64,000 bases of DNA from Alkalihalobacillus deserti (lineage in GTDB: Bacteria > Bacillota > Bacilli > Bacillales > Bacillaceae_D). The DNA is taken from assembly GCF_020734105.1 (NCBI RefSeq), contig NZ_JAJAFR010000003.1, positions 124,001-188,000 of the forward strand. Reading direction: 5' to 3'. The translations under genes were made by a program, and so were the position numbers. A model generated the notes under the pieces. The model worked only from the letters and a program-made list of their open reading frames with translations, searched no databases and was not told the DNA's origin. Below, in pieces: positions 16,263 to 25,335 of this stretch (the stretch's first letter is position 1; the number at the start of each line of letters is the position of its first letter).

Positions 16263-18053
16263 ATGTTGTGGCGAAGTGTCGTAGGAAAGGTTTGGATTAC
16301 GATTTTGCTGCTTGTATCTGTTGTTTTAACAATCTTAATGGTATTATTGCTGCAATCATTTGAGCGATTTCATGTAAATGAAGCAGAGTCACGGCTTGTA
16401 AATCACGCAATGATGATTTCAAATATTTATGAGGGATATACGACGGAAAACGATGCTTTAACTACGATCTCACAGTATTCAAACGCCTTTGACATGCATG
16501 TTATATTTTTAGTCGAAGGAGAAAAAATATGGAGTACAGACGAAGCTGAGGCCCATCAAGTTGCGCTGGATACTTTTTTTACAGATGAAACCTTGTCACA
16601 GGTGTTCTCTGGAGAACAGATTGTTATGACAGAAGGCGATTTTCCATTCACTGGAAATGGCGAAGAGTTTCTCTCTGAAATTATGATTGTAGGTGTTCCC
16701 TTGCAGCCTGATTCACTGGAGGATAGTGCTGTATTTTTATATCAATCGCTCTCGGCTATAGAAGAAGCTTCGAATGATACAAAAAAAATTATCTACTTTT
16801 CTGCAGGTGTTGCTATCGTTTTAACAACAATTTTTGCTTTTTTTCTTTCGACAAGAATCACAGCGCCTCTTCGTAAGATGCGTGAAGTTGCTTTAGAGGT
16901 CGCACAAGGTGAATTTAAAACAAAAATTCCTGTTTTAACCCATGATGAAATAGGTCAATTAGCGATTGCGTTTAACCGTATGGGGCGTGAATTAAACAAT
17001 AATATACATGCATTAAATCAAGAAAAAGAACAACTGGCTCGTATTCTGGTTAGTATGGCAGATGGCGTTGTCACTTTGAATAAAAAGGGACGAATCGTCT
17101 TAACGAATCCTCCTGCAGAGCGTTTTATTCAATCTTGGTATTATGAGCAGGGGATGGATGACAATATTGAACAACCATTACCAGCTACGCTGCAAACATT
17201 ATTTGAAAAAGTGGTCCTTTTTGAAAAAGAACAAGTAAGCGAAGTTGAAATCCAAGGAAGAAGTTGGATGATTTTAATCACCCCTTTGTATGATCAAGAT
17301 GAGATAAGGGGAGCTGTTGCAGTTATACGAGACATGACGGAAGAACGTCGTCACGATAAGCTGAGAAAAGATTTCATTGCGAATGTTTCTCATGAGCTTA
17401 GAACGCCTATTTCGATGTTGCAAGGGTATAGTGAAGCAATAATTGATGATATTGCTGGCTCTGACGAAGAAAAGAGAGAAATGGCGAAGATTATCTACGA
17501 TGAGTCGTTACGAATGGGTAGATTAGTAAATGAGTTATTAGACATTGCTAGTATGGAAGCTGGACATGTTGAGTTGAACATGGAATTAATTGAAGTAGAA
17601 CCTTTTAGCGAAAGGATTGTTCGTAAGTTCCAAGGCCTAGCAGGGGAGCAAGATATTACCCTTTCTCTTGATATTCATCTTGTTACAACCTTTACATGTG
17701 ATCCTGATCGAATCGAACAGGTATTGACAAACTTACTTCATAATGCGATTCGTCATACCGAACAAAATGGTCAAGTTACTTTAGCTGTACGTCAGTATGA
17801 TAAAGGAATTAACTTTGATGTGAAAGACACAGGTTCTGGTATTCCAGAAGTTGATTTGCCATATGTATTTGAACGTTTCTATAAAGCAGATAAAGCACGA
17901 ACTAGAGGACGTGGGGGAACGGGTCTTGGACTAGCGATCGCTAAAAATATCATTGATGCACATGGCGGCCATATTTCCGTTCATAGTAAAGTAAATGAAG
18001 GTACTACTTTCTCTTTCTTTATTCCAAACAAAAATGAACTAAATGAAAAATAA
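16263..18053 (+). CDS. resE: Sensor histidine kinase ResE
   Basis: 596 residues: TM helix 1 (about 10-30), extracytoplasmic sensor region, TM helix 2 (about 177-196), HAMP linker, PAS-like segment (from LARILVSMADGVVTLNK), HisKA with the phosphorylated His in NVSHELRTPISML near residue 379, and HATPase_c with DPDRIEQVLTNLLHNAIRH (N box), DTGSGIP (G1) and GRGGTGLGLAIAK (G2). It phosphorylates ResD in response to oxygen limitation or redox state. ATG immediately after resD implies coupling. A terminator follows at 18068. Confidence 0.94.
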   Translation: MLWRSVVGKVWITILLLVSVVLTILMVLLLQSFERFHVNEAESRLVNHAMMISNIYEGYTTENDALTTISQYSNAFDMHVIFLVEGEKIWSTDEAEAHQVALDTFFTDETLSQVFSGEQIVMTEGDFPFTGNGEEFLSEIMIVGVPLQPDSLEDSAVFLYQSLSAIEEASNDTKKIIYFSAGVAIVLTTIFAFFLSTRITAPLRKMREVALEVAQGEFKTKIPVLTHDEIGQLAIAFNRMGRELNNNIHALNQEKEQLARILVSMADGVVTLNKKGRIVLTNPPAERFIQSWYYEQGMDDNIEQPLPATLQTLFEKVVLFEKEQVSEVEIQGRSWMILITPLYDQDEIRGAVAVIRDMTEERRHDKLRKDFIANVSHELRTPISMLQGYSEAIIDDIAGSDEEKREMAKIIYDESLRMGRLVNELLDIASMEAGHVELNMELIEVEPFSERIVRKFQGLAGEQDITLSLDIHLVTTFTCDPDRIEQVLTNLLHNAIRHTEQNGQVTLAVRQYDKGINFDVKDTGSGIPEVDLPYVFERFYKADKARTRGRGGTGLGLAIAKNIIDAHGGHISVHSKVNEGTTFSFFIPNKNELNEK

Positions 18054-18067
18054 GAGGTAATAGAGAA

Positions 18068-18110
18068 AAGGACAATCTTACTTAAGTAAGATCGTCCTTC
18101 TCTTGTTTTG
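18068..18110 (+). terminator. Terminator of resDE
   Basis: AAGGAC-ATCTTAC and GTAAGAT-GTCCTT (18068-18099) form a long stem with one A/C mismatch around TTAA, followed by CTCTTGTTTTG. Confidence 0.85.
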
Positions 18111-18502
18111 TTCAGAGTACTAAGCATAATGGAAAGACTTTAAGAAAATAAGCTTTGATTTTAAAAAAAAATCTATGTTTCGTCAATTCAAGTTATTGAT
18201 TGAAAATAGATAATGTAATGAAAATTGGCACCGTACCATTTAGTCATTGCACACGCATGAGCATGTTTGTTTCCACTCGCCATGGGGAAATGAGAATAGT
18301 CAATCTTTTTTTAAATTTAATTAAGGTGCTAATATGTAAGAGTGTTAAACCTAATCTGTTTCAAAGAGACTAATGAAGAAGTTGGAAATCGTATTGGTTT
18401 GAATCGGAAATTAGCTTTACCTTTGGCTATCCATAGTAAAAAACACTGTCATATTCTCTGTTTTCATGTATACTAATAGTACTTATCATAATCTCATATG
18501 AA
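18111..18502. other. Intergenic region upstream of the cobalamin riboswitch
   Basis: No gene seen. It should contain the promoter of the corrinoid salvage operon; AT-rich hexamers are frequent just before 18490 but none stands out. Confidence 0.4.
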
Positions 18503-18680
18503 ACACGTATAGGTCATCTAATGAAAACTAGATGATAATAGGGAAGTTGGTGTAAATCCAACACGGTCCCGCCACTGTAAAATGCTGCGAAACACTTCGA
18601 TTACCACTGTCTAAGGATGGGAAGGTGATGTGATTCAATAAGCATGAGTCAGGAGACCTGCCTATACGCTAATGTGAAAC
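18503..18680 (+). promoter_or_regulatory. Cobalamin (B12) riboswitch
   Basis: All conserved blocks of a B12 riboswitch are present: the P1/P2 side TATAGGTCATCT, the core GGGAAGTTGGTGTAAATCC followed by GGTCCCGCCACTGTAA, the P6-side GATGGGAAGG, and the B12-box tail ATGAGTCAGGAGACCTGCC ending near 18665. A rho-independent hairpin lies about 85 bases downstream (18749-18775), so control is likely by transcription attenuation: with corrinoid bound, the downstream salvage operon is switched off. It is located 180 bases before btuF. Confidence 0.96.
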
Positions 18681-18748
18681 CTTCGAGGAAAAGGGGAAGC
18701 AATAGATATACATTCGGACTACTCGTGATGTTTACTCTTTTGTTTTTC

Positions 18749-18775
18749 AAGCCTTCCTATAGGGAGGGCTTTTTT
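18749..18775 (+). terminator. Attenuator terminator of the B12 riboswitch
   Basis: AAGCCTTCC (18749-18757) pairs with GGGAGGGCTT (ending about 18771) around TATA, followed by TTTT. It is located between the riboswitch and the btuF start codon. Confidence 0.8.
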
Positions 18776-18857
18776 CGTGTGTTTATGCTCCTGAGGCTTA
18801 CATAGAAATTTTCGTTTCAAGAGAGATAAGAAAAAAAGAAAAAGGGGAAAGAGAGAA

Positions 18858-19850
18858 ATGAAGCAGTTGAAATTGATGTTAATTGCCCTACTTATGGCAA
18901 TCTTTGTTGCAGGATGTGGACAAGACCAAGCAACAGAGCCAGAACAAGCTCCTGATACGGATGTTGAGGTTTCAGAATCTACGGATGGACAAGAGCAAGA
19001 AGGTTCATATCCTTTAACGATTACAGACGCACTTGGAGATGAAGTTACCATTGAAGCCCAACCTGAGCGAATTGTTTCTTTAATTCCGAGTATTACAGAA
19101 ACGGTGTTTGCTGTTGAAGCAGGAGACGCGGTTGTTGGTCGTACAGATTGGGATAATTATCCTGAGGCTGTACTTGATATTGAAAGTGTGGGTGACATGA
19201 ACTTTGATGTTGAGAAAGTTTTAGCGCTTTCGCCGGATTTAGTTTTATCCCATGCTTCTAATGCACATAGTTCTGAAGAAGGATTAAATCAAATTCGTAA
19301 TGCAGGTATTCCTGTAGTGGTCGTTCATGATGCTAAATCGATTGATATGGTCTATAATTCGATTGAATTGATTGGTCAAGTAACAGGTCATACAACTGAA
19401 GCTGATGCTGTTATTAGTGATATGCAAGAAACATTTGCTGCTGTTGAAGCGAAAGCAAGTGAAATTTCAGAAGAAGATCGAAAAAAAGTTTGGGTTGAGG
19501 TAAGTCCAGCTCCTGAAATTTACACGACAGGTCAAGGAACTTTTCTTGATGAAATGTTAACGATAATCAATGCAGAGAATGCGGCTGGGGAAGAAGAAGG
19601 TTGGCCAATGTTTACGGAAGAAGAGGCTGTAGCCTTTAATCCAGATGTTATTTTAATCACGTATGGTTATTACGTTGAGAATGCAGTTGAAGGAGTAATG
19701 GAACGTGCAGCATGGAAAGATGTCCCTGCTGTTGTAAATGAACGAATTTATGATTTGGATTCTGATGAGGTTACTCGTTCTGGTCCACGTTTAGCTAAGG
19801 GAGTCGAGCGGATTGCAAAAGCAGTTTATCCAGAGGTATTTGGCGAATAA
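18858..19850 (+). CDS. btuF: Corrinoid ABC transporter substrate-binding lipoprotein BtuF
   Basis: 330 residues. Lipoprotein signal with lipobox FVAGC (lipidated Cys about 20), an acidic linker, then a helical-backbone periplasmic-binding fold of the BtuF/FhuD class (ERIVSLIPSITETVFAVEAG; GRTDWDNYPEA; LSPDLVLSHAS; GPRLAKGVERIAKAVYPEVF). It captures cobalamin or cobinamide outside the membrane and passes it to BtuC. Ribosome site AAAGGGGAAAGAG before ATG 18858. First gene after the B12 riboswitch, which strongly supports corrinoid rather than siderophore as ligand. The btuC start lies inside its 3' end. Confidence 0.93.
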   Translation: MKQLKLMLIALLMAIFVAGCGQDQATEPEQAPDTDVEVSESTDGQEQEGSYPLTITDALGDEVTIEAQPERIVSLIPSITETVFAVEAGDAVVGRTDWDNYPEAVLDIESVGDMNFDVEKVLALSPDLVLSHASNAHSSEEGLNQIRNAGIPVVVVHDAKSIDMVYNSIELIGQVTGHTTEADAVISDMQETFAAVEAKASEISEEDRKKVWVEVSPAPEIYTTGQGTFLDEMLTIINAENAAGEEEGWPMFTEEEAVAFNPDVILITYGYYVENAVEGVMERAAWKDVPAVVNERIYDLDSDEVTRSGPRLAKGVERIAKAVYPEVFGE

Positions 19851-20868
19851 TATCAAAATTGCATATGTGATTGTCACTCTATTTTGTTTTGTAGCTTTGA
19901 TTACTAGTATCGGTCGGGGAAGCGTCGAGCTTCCCTTTCTGACCGTATTGCAAATATTGGCAACTGAGCTTATTCACCTACCGCTTAATGTCGAACTAGA
20001 CCCAATGTACATTAATATTGTGATGGAAATTCGGTTTCCGCGTGCTGTTCTTGCGATGTTTGTTGGGGCTTGTTTAGCAATGGCTGGATCTGCTTTTCAA
20101 GGTTTTTTGAAAAATCCACTTGCTGATCCTTATACGCTTGGTGTTTCTTCTGGAGCTGCTGTTGGAGCAGTTGCGGTTTTGTTTTTTGGGGTAACCATTC
20201 CTATACTAGGAAGATTTACTCTTCCTTTTGTTAGTATTTTAGCTGGTTTTGCCACTCTGTTTTTGGTAATTACATTTTCAAGAGTCGTTCAGCGATCGAT
20301 GGCGGCTGAAACCATTATCTTAGCTGGTATTATTTTCAGTTCCTTTTTAGGAGCCTTTATTTCACTCATGATAGCTTTAACAGGAGAAGAACTAAGGCAA
20401 ATTATCGGTTGGTTAATGGGGAGTGTGGCAATGAGAGGTTGGCCATTCATTTGGATGATCTTGCCTTGCTTTATCATTGGTTTTCTTTTATTGTTCTTTA
20501 ATCGCCATGAATTAAATGCCATGGCTTTTGGTGAGGAAACGGCTAGACAATTAGGGGTTAATATTGCTTTACGAAAAATTCTAATTCTACTTGGCGCGAC
20601 AACTCTAACAGGGGGTGCGGTTGCTGTTTCAGGGACAGTGGGATTTGTGGGGCTGGTCATTCCTCATTTAACAAGGTTGATTTGGGGTTCTGACCACCGT
20701 CACCTTTTGCCTTTATCGATGTTTGTCGGGGCGGGATTTTTAGCACTTACAGACCTTGTCGCACGAACGATAATTGCCCCAACGGAATTGCCAATTGGGG
20801 TCATCACTTCAATTATTGGTGCTCCTGTCTTTGCTTTAATTTTATTAAGGCAACGTCGTTTGAAATAA
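19840..20868 (+). CDS. btuC: Corrinoid ABC transporter permease BtuC
   Basis: About 342 residues with roughly ten membrane helices, FecCD family. Typical family stretches are EIRFPRAVLAMFVGACLAMA near the start, FLKNPLADPYTLGVSSGAA and GTVGFVGLVIPHLTRLIWG near the C-terminus. It forms the membrane channel of the importer. TTG 19840, with AGAGG just upstream, is chosen because the protein then begins shortly before the first helix; TTG 19813 is an alternative. Either way the gene overlaps the end of btuF, implying coupled translation. Confidence 0.92.
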   Translation: MANNIKIAYVIVTLFCFVALITSIGRGSVELPFLTVLQILATELIHLPLNVELDPMYINIVMEIRFPRAVLAMFVGACLAMAGSAFQGFLKNPLADPYTLGVSSGAAVGAVAVLFFGVTIPILGRFTLPFVSILAGFATLFLVITFSRVVQRSMAAETIILAGIIFSSFLGAFISLMIALTGEELRQIIGWLMGSVAMRGWPFIWMILPCFIIGFLLLFFNRHELNAMAFGEETARQLGVNIALRKILILLGATTLTGGAVAVSGTVGFVGLVIPHLTRLIWGSDHRHLLPLSMFVGAGFLALTDLVARTIIAPTELPIGVITSIIGAPVFALILLRQRRLK

Positions 20869-20890
20869 CAAGTGGAAGGAGGTTAGAACT

Positions 20891-22357
20891 TTGATTACAT
20901 GTGATAATATTACGATTCAATATGGACAAAAAAAAGTCGTAAAGAATCTTTCTTTTGAAGTGAGTCAAGGTGAAATGTTTGGAATTATTGGACCAAACGG
21001 AAGTGGAAAAACGAGTCTTTTAAAAGCAATTGGTGGGGGGATCCTCCCTATAGAGGGAGAAATTACCGTCAATCAACGTTTACTTAAAACCTATCAATCT
21101 AAAGAAATGGCTAGAAAGATTGCTGTTTTGCCGCAAGAATCTGAAACGGCTTTTTCCTATTCTGTTTGGGATGTTGTGGCGTTAGGGAGATACCCTTATC
21201 AAAAAGGATGGCTCCAAGGAACATCAAAGCTTGATGAAGAAATAATTTCGCAAGCGTTATACCAAACAGACACGTATCAATTTCGTGAGAAGCCGTTGCA
21301 GCAATTAAGCGGAGGAGAACGCCAACGCGTTTTATTAGCAAGAGCGCTAGCACAACAACCAGATGTTCTCTTATTAGATGAACCGACGAACCATTTAGAT
21401 ATTTCTCATCAGATGGGGCTATTAAACTCTTTAAAGCAATGGTCGTATGAACGGAAACTAACGGTTATTGCTGTTTTACATGATTTAAATATGGCGAGTC
21501 TCTACTGTGATCGAGTTCTTTTACTGAATGAAGGAGCTGCTGTTGCTCTAGGAACACCTGTTGAAGTTATGGAAGAAAACCAATTAGAAGACGTGTACCA
21601 AACTTCTCTTCAGCGCAAAGAACATCCGGCTGTTCCAAGTCCTTTGATTACGTTTATCCCTGAACGCACAGAAGACTTTGCAAGCATTAAAGACCTTAAG
21701 ATCGAACGCTCACATGAGTGGATTAAGATAGAAAGCAGTCATAAATGGAAGACGTTATCATCAGCTGTTATAGGAGCTGGATTTCGTTGGCATCATCAAT
21801 TTGTCAACCGTCATGTAGACAAAGATTATTGTACTGATAATGTTGAAATGGAATATAGTCAATATTTTAAAAATAAAGGCCTTAAGCCGAACGATACGCT
21901 TGGTATGATGACAGCAGCTTATCTGGAGGATGCCTCCATTCTCATGTCTAAACCGGATTCTCCTGCTATTTTGGTGATGATTAGTGCAGGTGTGTCGAAT
22001 GCTGTTGATGCTGCAAGCGCACATAAACAAGCGGATTGGATTCCGGTTATAGGTACGATTAATATTTGGGTATTCATTGAAGGGACTTTACCGGAATCAG
22101 CATATGTTCAAGCTGTAATGACTGTCACAGAAGCAAAAGCAAAAGCACTCCATGATGAACAAATTTTGGATTCGGTCAGCGGTACCATTGCAACAGGAAC
22201 ATCAACAGACAGTGTGTTAATTGCGTCGAGCCAATCGGGAGTCAGCTATCCTTATGCGGGAACAATTACGCCAATTGGTAAAGAAATAGCTAGATTAGTT
22301 TATGAAGGAACGATAGATGCCATTAAACGTAATAAAGTTCGAAAGGAATCGTTGTAA
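20891..22357 (+). CDS. BtuD-CbiZ fusion: corrinoid importer ATPase joined to adenosylcobinamide amidohydrolase
   Basis: 488 residues with two functional parts. Residues 1 to about 255 are an ABC ATPase: Walker A GPNGSGKTS (34-42), Q-loop, signature LSGGERQRVLLARAL near 138, Walker B VLLLDEPTNHLD near 161 and H-loop AVLHDLNMA. Residues from about 290 match CbiZ: GAGFRWHHQFVNRHVD, GMMTAAYLEDASIL, SAGVSNAVDAAS, GTINIWVFIEG, AKAKALHDEQI, TGTSTDSVLIAS. CbiZ hydrolyses the amide of adenosylcobinamide to give adenosylcobyric acid for salvage. The fusion couples import with trimming. TTG start behind AAGGAGG; the stop codon overlaps the cbiB ATG (TAATG). Confidence 0.92.
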   Translation: MITCDNITIQYGQKKVVKNLSFEVSQGEMFGIIGPNGSGKTSLLKAIGGGILPIEGEITVNQRLLKTYQSKEMARKIAVLPQESETAFSYSVWDVVALGRYPYQKGWLQGTSKLDEEIISQALYQTDTYQFREKPLQQLSGGERQRVLLARALAQQPDVLLLDEPTNHLDISHQMGLLNSLKQWSYERKLTVIAVLHDLNMASLYCDRVLLLNEGAAVALGTPVEVMEENQLEDVYQTSLQRKEHPAVPSPLITFIPERTEDFASIKDLKIERSHEWIKIESSHKWKTLSSAVIGAGFRWHHQFVNRHVDKDYCTDNVEMEYSQYFKNKGLKPNDTLGMMTAAYLEDASILMSKPDSPAILVMISAGVSNAVDAASAHKQADWIPVIGTINIWVFIEGTLPESAYVQAVMTVTEAKAKALHDEQILDSVSGTIATGTSTDSVLIASSQSGVSYPYAGTITPIGKEIARLVYEGTIDAIKRNKVRKESL

Positions 22358-23310
22358 TGTCTCATTTGATCGCCTTGGTACTTGCCGTTGTCATAGACAG
22401 AGTCATTGGTGACCCACGTTCAATTCCGCATCCGGTTGTTGGATTTGGGAAACTGATTTCAATCGCAGATCGACAGTTAAATAAAGGGAAACGTCGAAAA
22501 GAAAAAGGATTATTCATGTTATGCGGTCTTATCTTAGTGGTTGTTAGCTTAACGCTCCTATTCGTGCTAATGGCCTACCGAGTCCATCTTTACGTCGGAA
22601 TTTTGTTTGAAGCATGGTTAATCTCTACAACGATAGCAGCAAAGGGATTAAAACAGGCTGCAAATGAAGTGGCTGAACCCCTAAAAAAAGGAAATTTTGA
22701 ACAGGCCAGAAAACAACTATCTTATATTGTTGGGAGAGACACAGACAAGCTTGACGAAGAAGAAATCACACGTGCAACGGTGGAAACTGTTGCAGAGAAT
22801 ACGAGTGATGGAGTAACGGCTCCTTTGTTTTTTGCGATGATTGGTGGTGCGCCTCTTGCAATGTTGTATCGAGCTGTGAATACATGTGACTCCATGGTTG
22901 GTTATAAAAATGATCGGTACGGTGATTTTGGGTGGGCATCAGCTAAATGCGATGATTTGCTCAATTGGATTCCTAGTAGAGTAACTGGTTTTATCATGGT
23001 GTTTTGTACAAAACCTGAGTTAAATCGTTCGAGGCGCGAATGTTGGGCTGTCGTTAAGAGAGAGGCAAAAAAACATCCGAGTCCCAATAGCGGATGGGGG
23101 GAAGCTGCAGTTGCAGCGCTACTGGGCATACAACTCGGAGGAATGAATACTTATAAAGGTGTTGTATCGAATCGGGCTAAGATGGGTGATGATCTTGTTA
23201 CGTTAAAAGCTCTACATATTGACGAAACCAATCTCATCATGCTGAGGACGACAAATGTGTTTACGCTTATGCTTGTTTTTTTAGGAGGTGTCATTTATGT
23301 TATTACCTAA
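22357..23310 (+). CDS. cbiB: Adenosylcobinamide-phosphate synthase (CbiB type)
   Basis: 317-residue integral membrane enzyme that joins adenosylcobyric acid with aminopropanol phosphate, rebuilding the nucleotide loop. Family stretches: VIDRVIGDPRSIPHPVVGFG at the N-terminus, RATVETVAENTSDGVTAPLF near 144-163 and the NTCDSMVGYKNDRYGDFG block near 180. It is also called CobD in the Pseudomonas-style nomenclature. Start ATG overlaps the stop of the previous gene; its last 14 bases overlap the following aminotransferase-like gene. Confidence 0.93.
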   Translation: MSHLIALVLAVVIDRVIGDPRSIPHPVVGFGKLISIADRQLNKGKRRKEKGLFMLCGLILVVVSLTLLFVLMAYRVHLYVGILFEAWLISTTIAAKGLKQAANEVAEPLKKGNFEQARKQLSYIVGRDTDKLDEEEITRATVETVAENTSDGVTAPLFFAMIGGAPLAMLYRAVNTCDSMVGYKNDRYGDFGWASAKCDDLLNWIPSRVTGFIMVFCTKPELNRSRRECWAVVKREAKKHPSPNSGWGEAAVAALLGIQLGGMNTYKGVVSNRAKMGDDLVTLKALHIDETNLIMLRTTNVFTLMLVFLGGVIYVIT

Positions 23311-24370
23311 TCATGGGGCTAATCCAAAGCAATTAATAGAAGCGCTTGGGAAACAAATGCCATACCATTTCATAGATTTCAGTGAAAATACAAATCCATT
23401 TGGATCACCTGCTGCTGTTACACAACTGCCAATCGTTGATTTCACTAAAGCGATGACGCACTATCCAGATCCACATGTGACGGAGTTAACGAGTAAATTG
23501 GCACAGAAAAATGATGTGTCAGAAAATAAAGTTTTAGTCGGAAATGGAGCAGCAGAACTGATTTTTCTAATAGCTAATTTCTTCCAGAGGAAGCGCGTGG
23601 CGATTGTCGAGCCAGCGTTTTCTGAGTATCTGGATGCCTGTCAGGCTTTTGAATGTACCGTGACTTCTATTGTTTTACCCCCGCCTTGGCAACTTGATTT
23701 AAATCTGGTGCTCTCAGCTATTTGCGACATAGATGTCCTTTTTTTATGTTCACCGAATAATCCTACGGGTGTCCGCTATGAACTAGCAGATATCATTGAC
23801 TTAGTAGATGAAGCAGAAAAACAAGGAACTTATGTGGTTTTAGACGAAGCTTTCTATGACTTTTCTGAAGACGGATATGGACTCCATCGTTTAGTCAATC
23901 AATTTTCGAATCTACTTATCGTACGTTCTTTAACCAAAATGTTTGCGATCGCAGGGATCAGACTTGGTTATCTTCTAGCGAATGCAGACTTGATAGAGGA
24001 ACTGAAAAAGCGTCAACCGACATGGAGTGTCAATGGCATAGCGCAACAAGTTGGTCTAACTCTACTCAAAGAGGTATCATTCGTTCAACAGACGGTGTTA
24101 AACATTCATCAAGAGCGAAGACGGGTGACACGGTTGTTGAAAGATCTTGATTATTTTGTCTCTGATTCTGCCGTTAATTTCTATTTACTTGCTGAGCGAG
24201 ATAGACGAGACACGATGCCTATGCTTGTATTTCTTTTAGAAAAAGGAATCATTGCTCGCCATACATACAATTTCAATGGTCTGAATGGGGGGTATCTACG
24301 ATTAGCTGTAAAAAATAGTGAATGTAATGACCAGTTGGTTGATGCGTTATCAGCGTGGAGGAAACAATGA
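23297..24370 (+). CDS. cobD: L-threonine-O-3-phosphate decarboxylase (CobD/CobC, aminotransferase fold)
   Basis: 357 residues, PLP-dependent fold type I related to HisC. Visible: NGAAELIFLIANFF (phosphate cup region), SPNNPTGVRYEL, VLDEAFYDF, and the PLP lysine in RSLTKMFAIAGIRLGYL. In a corrinoid operon it is expected to make (R)-1-amino-2-propanol O-2-phosphate for CbiB. ATG 23297 is preferred to GTG 23288 because AGGAGGTG lies eight to nine bases upstream. It is embedded in the operon with overlaps on both sides. Note that the symbol cobD has two meanings in the literature; here it is the Salmonella sense. Confidence 0.9.
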   Translation: MLLPNHGANPKQLIEALGKQMPYHFIDFSENTNPFGSPAAVTQLPIVDFTKAMTHYPDPHVTELTSKLAQKNDVSENKVLVGNGAAELIFLIANFFQRKRVAIVEPAFSEYLDACQAFECTVTSIVLPPPWQLDLNLVLSAICDIDVLFLCSPNNPTGVRYELADIIDLVDEAEKQGTYVVLDEAFYDFSEDGYGLHRLVNQFSNLLIVRSLTKMFAIAGIRLGYLLANADLIEELKKRQPTWSVNGIAQQVGLTLLKEVSFVQQTVLNIHQERRRVTRLLKDLDYFVSDSAVNFYLLAERDRRDTMPMLVFLLEKGIIARHTYNFNGLNGGYLRLAVKNSECNDQLVDALSAWRKQ

Positions 24371-24945
24371 TTGTTTTCATATCTGGAGGAGTTAGAAGTG
24401 GTAAGAGTCAATATGCTGAACAGCGTGCGCTTCAACTTTCTTCTCAACAGAACGCGCAGCTTTATTACATTGCCACTAGTCACGTATATGATCAGGAAAT
24501 GAAATCAAGAGTAGAGAAGCACCAGCAGCAAAGGATAAGGAGTGGTGCGAATTGGAAGGTTTACGAACAACCTAGAGAGATTGACCAGCTTTTGCCTTTG
24601 TTTCAAAATGGAGATGTCATTCTTTTAGATTGTCTAACCACTCTATTAAGCAATGAATTATTTGCTGGTTGGGAGACAAATGAGGACAAATGGAAGAACG
24701 ATGATTTTATAAGAGAAGTAGAGACCAAAATCAAGCGGTTGTTTACGACAATAGCTACGTCTTCATACTTTGTTTTCATCGTTTCAAATGAGCTGGCATA
24801 TGATGTTCCACTAAATGAACAAGGCTCTAACGTATACATAAAAGTACTAGGAAGAATTCACCAGTTCATTGTTTCTTTAGCTACTGAGGCTATTTTAGTT
24901 GAAAACGGGTTGGCCTGTTTTAAAAAAGGAGGGGAATGTACATGA
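24367..24945 (+). CDS. cobU: Adenosylcobinamide kinase/guanylyltransferase CobU
   Basis: 192 residues. N-terminal P-loop [14 protein letters not shown] (about 5-18) and the CobU-type middle [11 protein letters not shown] / WKVYEQP and [14 protein letters not shown] (Walker B-like). The C-terminal part [18 protein letters not shown] corresponds to the family region usually reading VSNEVGxGIVP, but is diverged. It phosphorylates AdoCbi and transfers GMP to form AdoCbi-GDP. ATG 24367 sits behind GGAGG and overlaps the stop of the preceding gene. A second CobU-like gene is present at 26661, so the two may have specialised. Confidence 0.88.
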   Translation: MIVFISGGVRSGKSQYAEQRALQLSSQQNAQLYYIATSHVYDQEMKSRVEKHQQQRIRSGANWKVYEQPREIDQLLPLFQNGDVILLDCLTTLLSNELFAGWETNEDKWKNDDFIREVETKIKRLFTTIATSSYFVFIVSNELAYDVPLNEQGSNVYIKVLGRIHQFIVSLATEAILVENGLACFKKGGECT

Positions 24946-25335
24946 TTGGAATTATGATACAAGGTACATCCTCTGACGTAGAGAAAAGTCTAATTTGTAC
25001 AGCTTTATACCGAACGCCAATCAACAGAGGATTAAGAGTGGCTACTTTTAAATCTCAGAATACGTCCAATCATTCCTATGTTACCAAGGATGGGGGAGTC
25101 TTTCTTCTGCATAGTCAAATTATTAGCGTTTATTTTCAATATCTTTTTTATACTGATGAGTGGTGCACTTGGGTCAAATCGCCTTCGAGTGGAAAAAGGG
25201 TTTAAATGGAAACAGGAAAAATCATTTAGTGAGTTCAGAGTACAAGTATATGGTAAGGTGGCGCGTTGGCTCGAGCAAAAGCTAAATATAGGTGAACTAC
25301 CGCAGTGTATGAAGGGGTGGCATTATGAGAAGTAA
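24942..25335 (+). pseudogene. cobQ: Remnant of cobQ/cbiP (cobyric acid synthase) with internal deletion
   Basis: ATG 24942 opens [20 protein letters not shown] and [17 protein letters not shown], the N-terminus of CobQ, but the P-loop GTSSDVGKS has Glu in place of Gly. The frame then leaves the family. Later frames give the far C-terminus: [15 protein letters not shown] aligns with the GTYxHGLFxNDxWR region (active-site-side His now Gln), and after a frame change [15 protein letters not shown] and SFSEFRVQVYGKVARWLEQK match the terminal helix. About 130 codons remain of an enzyme near 500, so most of the middle is deleted. The stop overlaps the cobS start by 11 bases, as expected for the original operon. 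Confidence 0.82.

Noticed and set aside
18719..19051. 110-codon minus-strand frame over the btuF start
   Set aside because: Serine-rich antisense shadow of the BtuF linker, covering the riboswitch terminator; no ribosome site.
19813..19839. Earlier TTG start for btuC
   Set aside because: It would add nine residues inside the btuF end; the TTG at 19840 is as well supported and gives a more typical N-terminus. The choice remains open.
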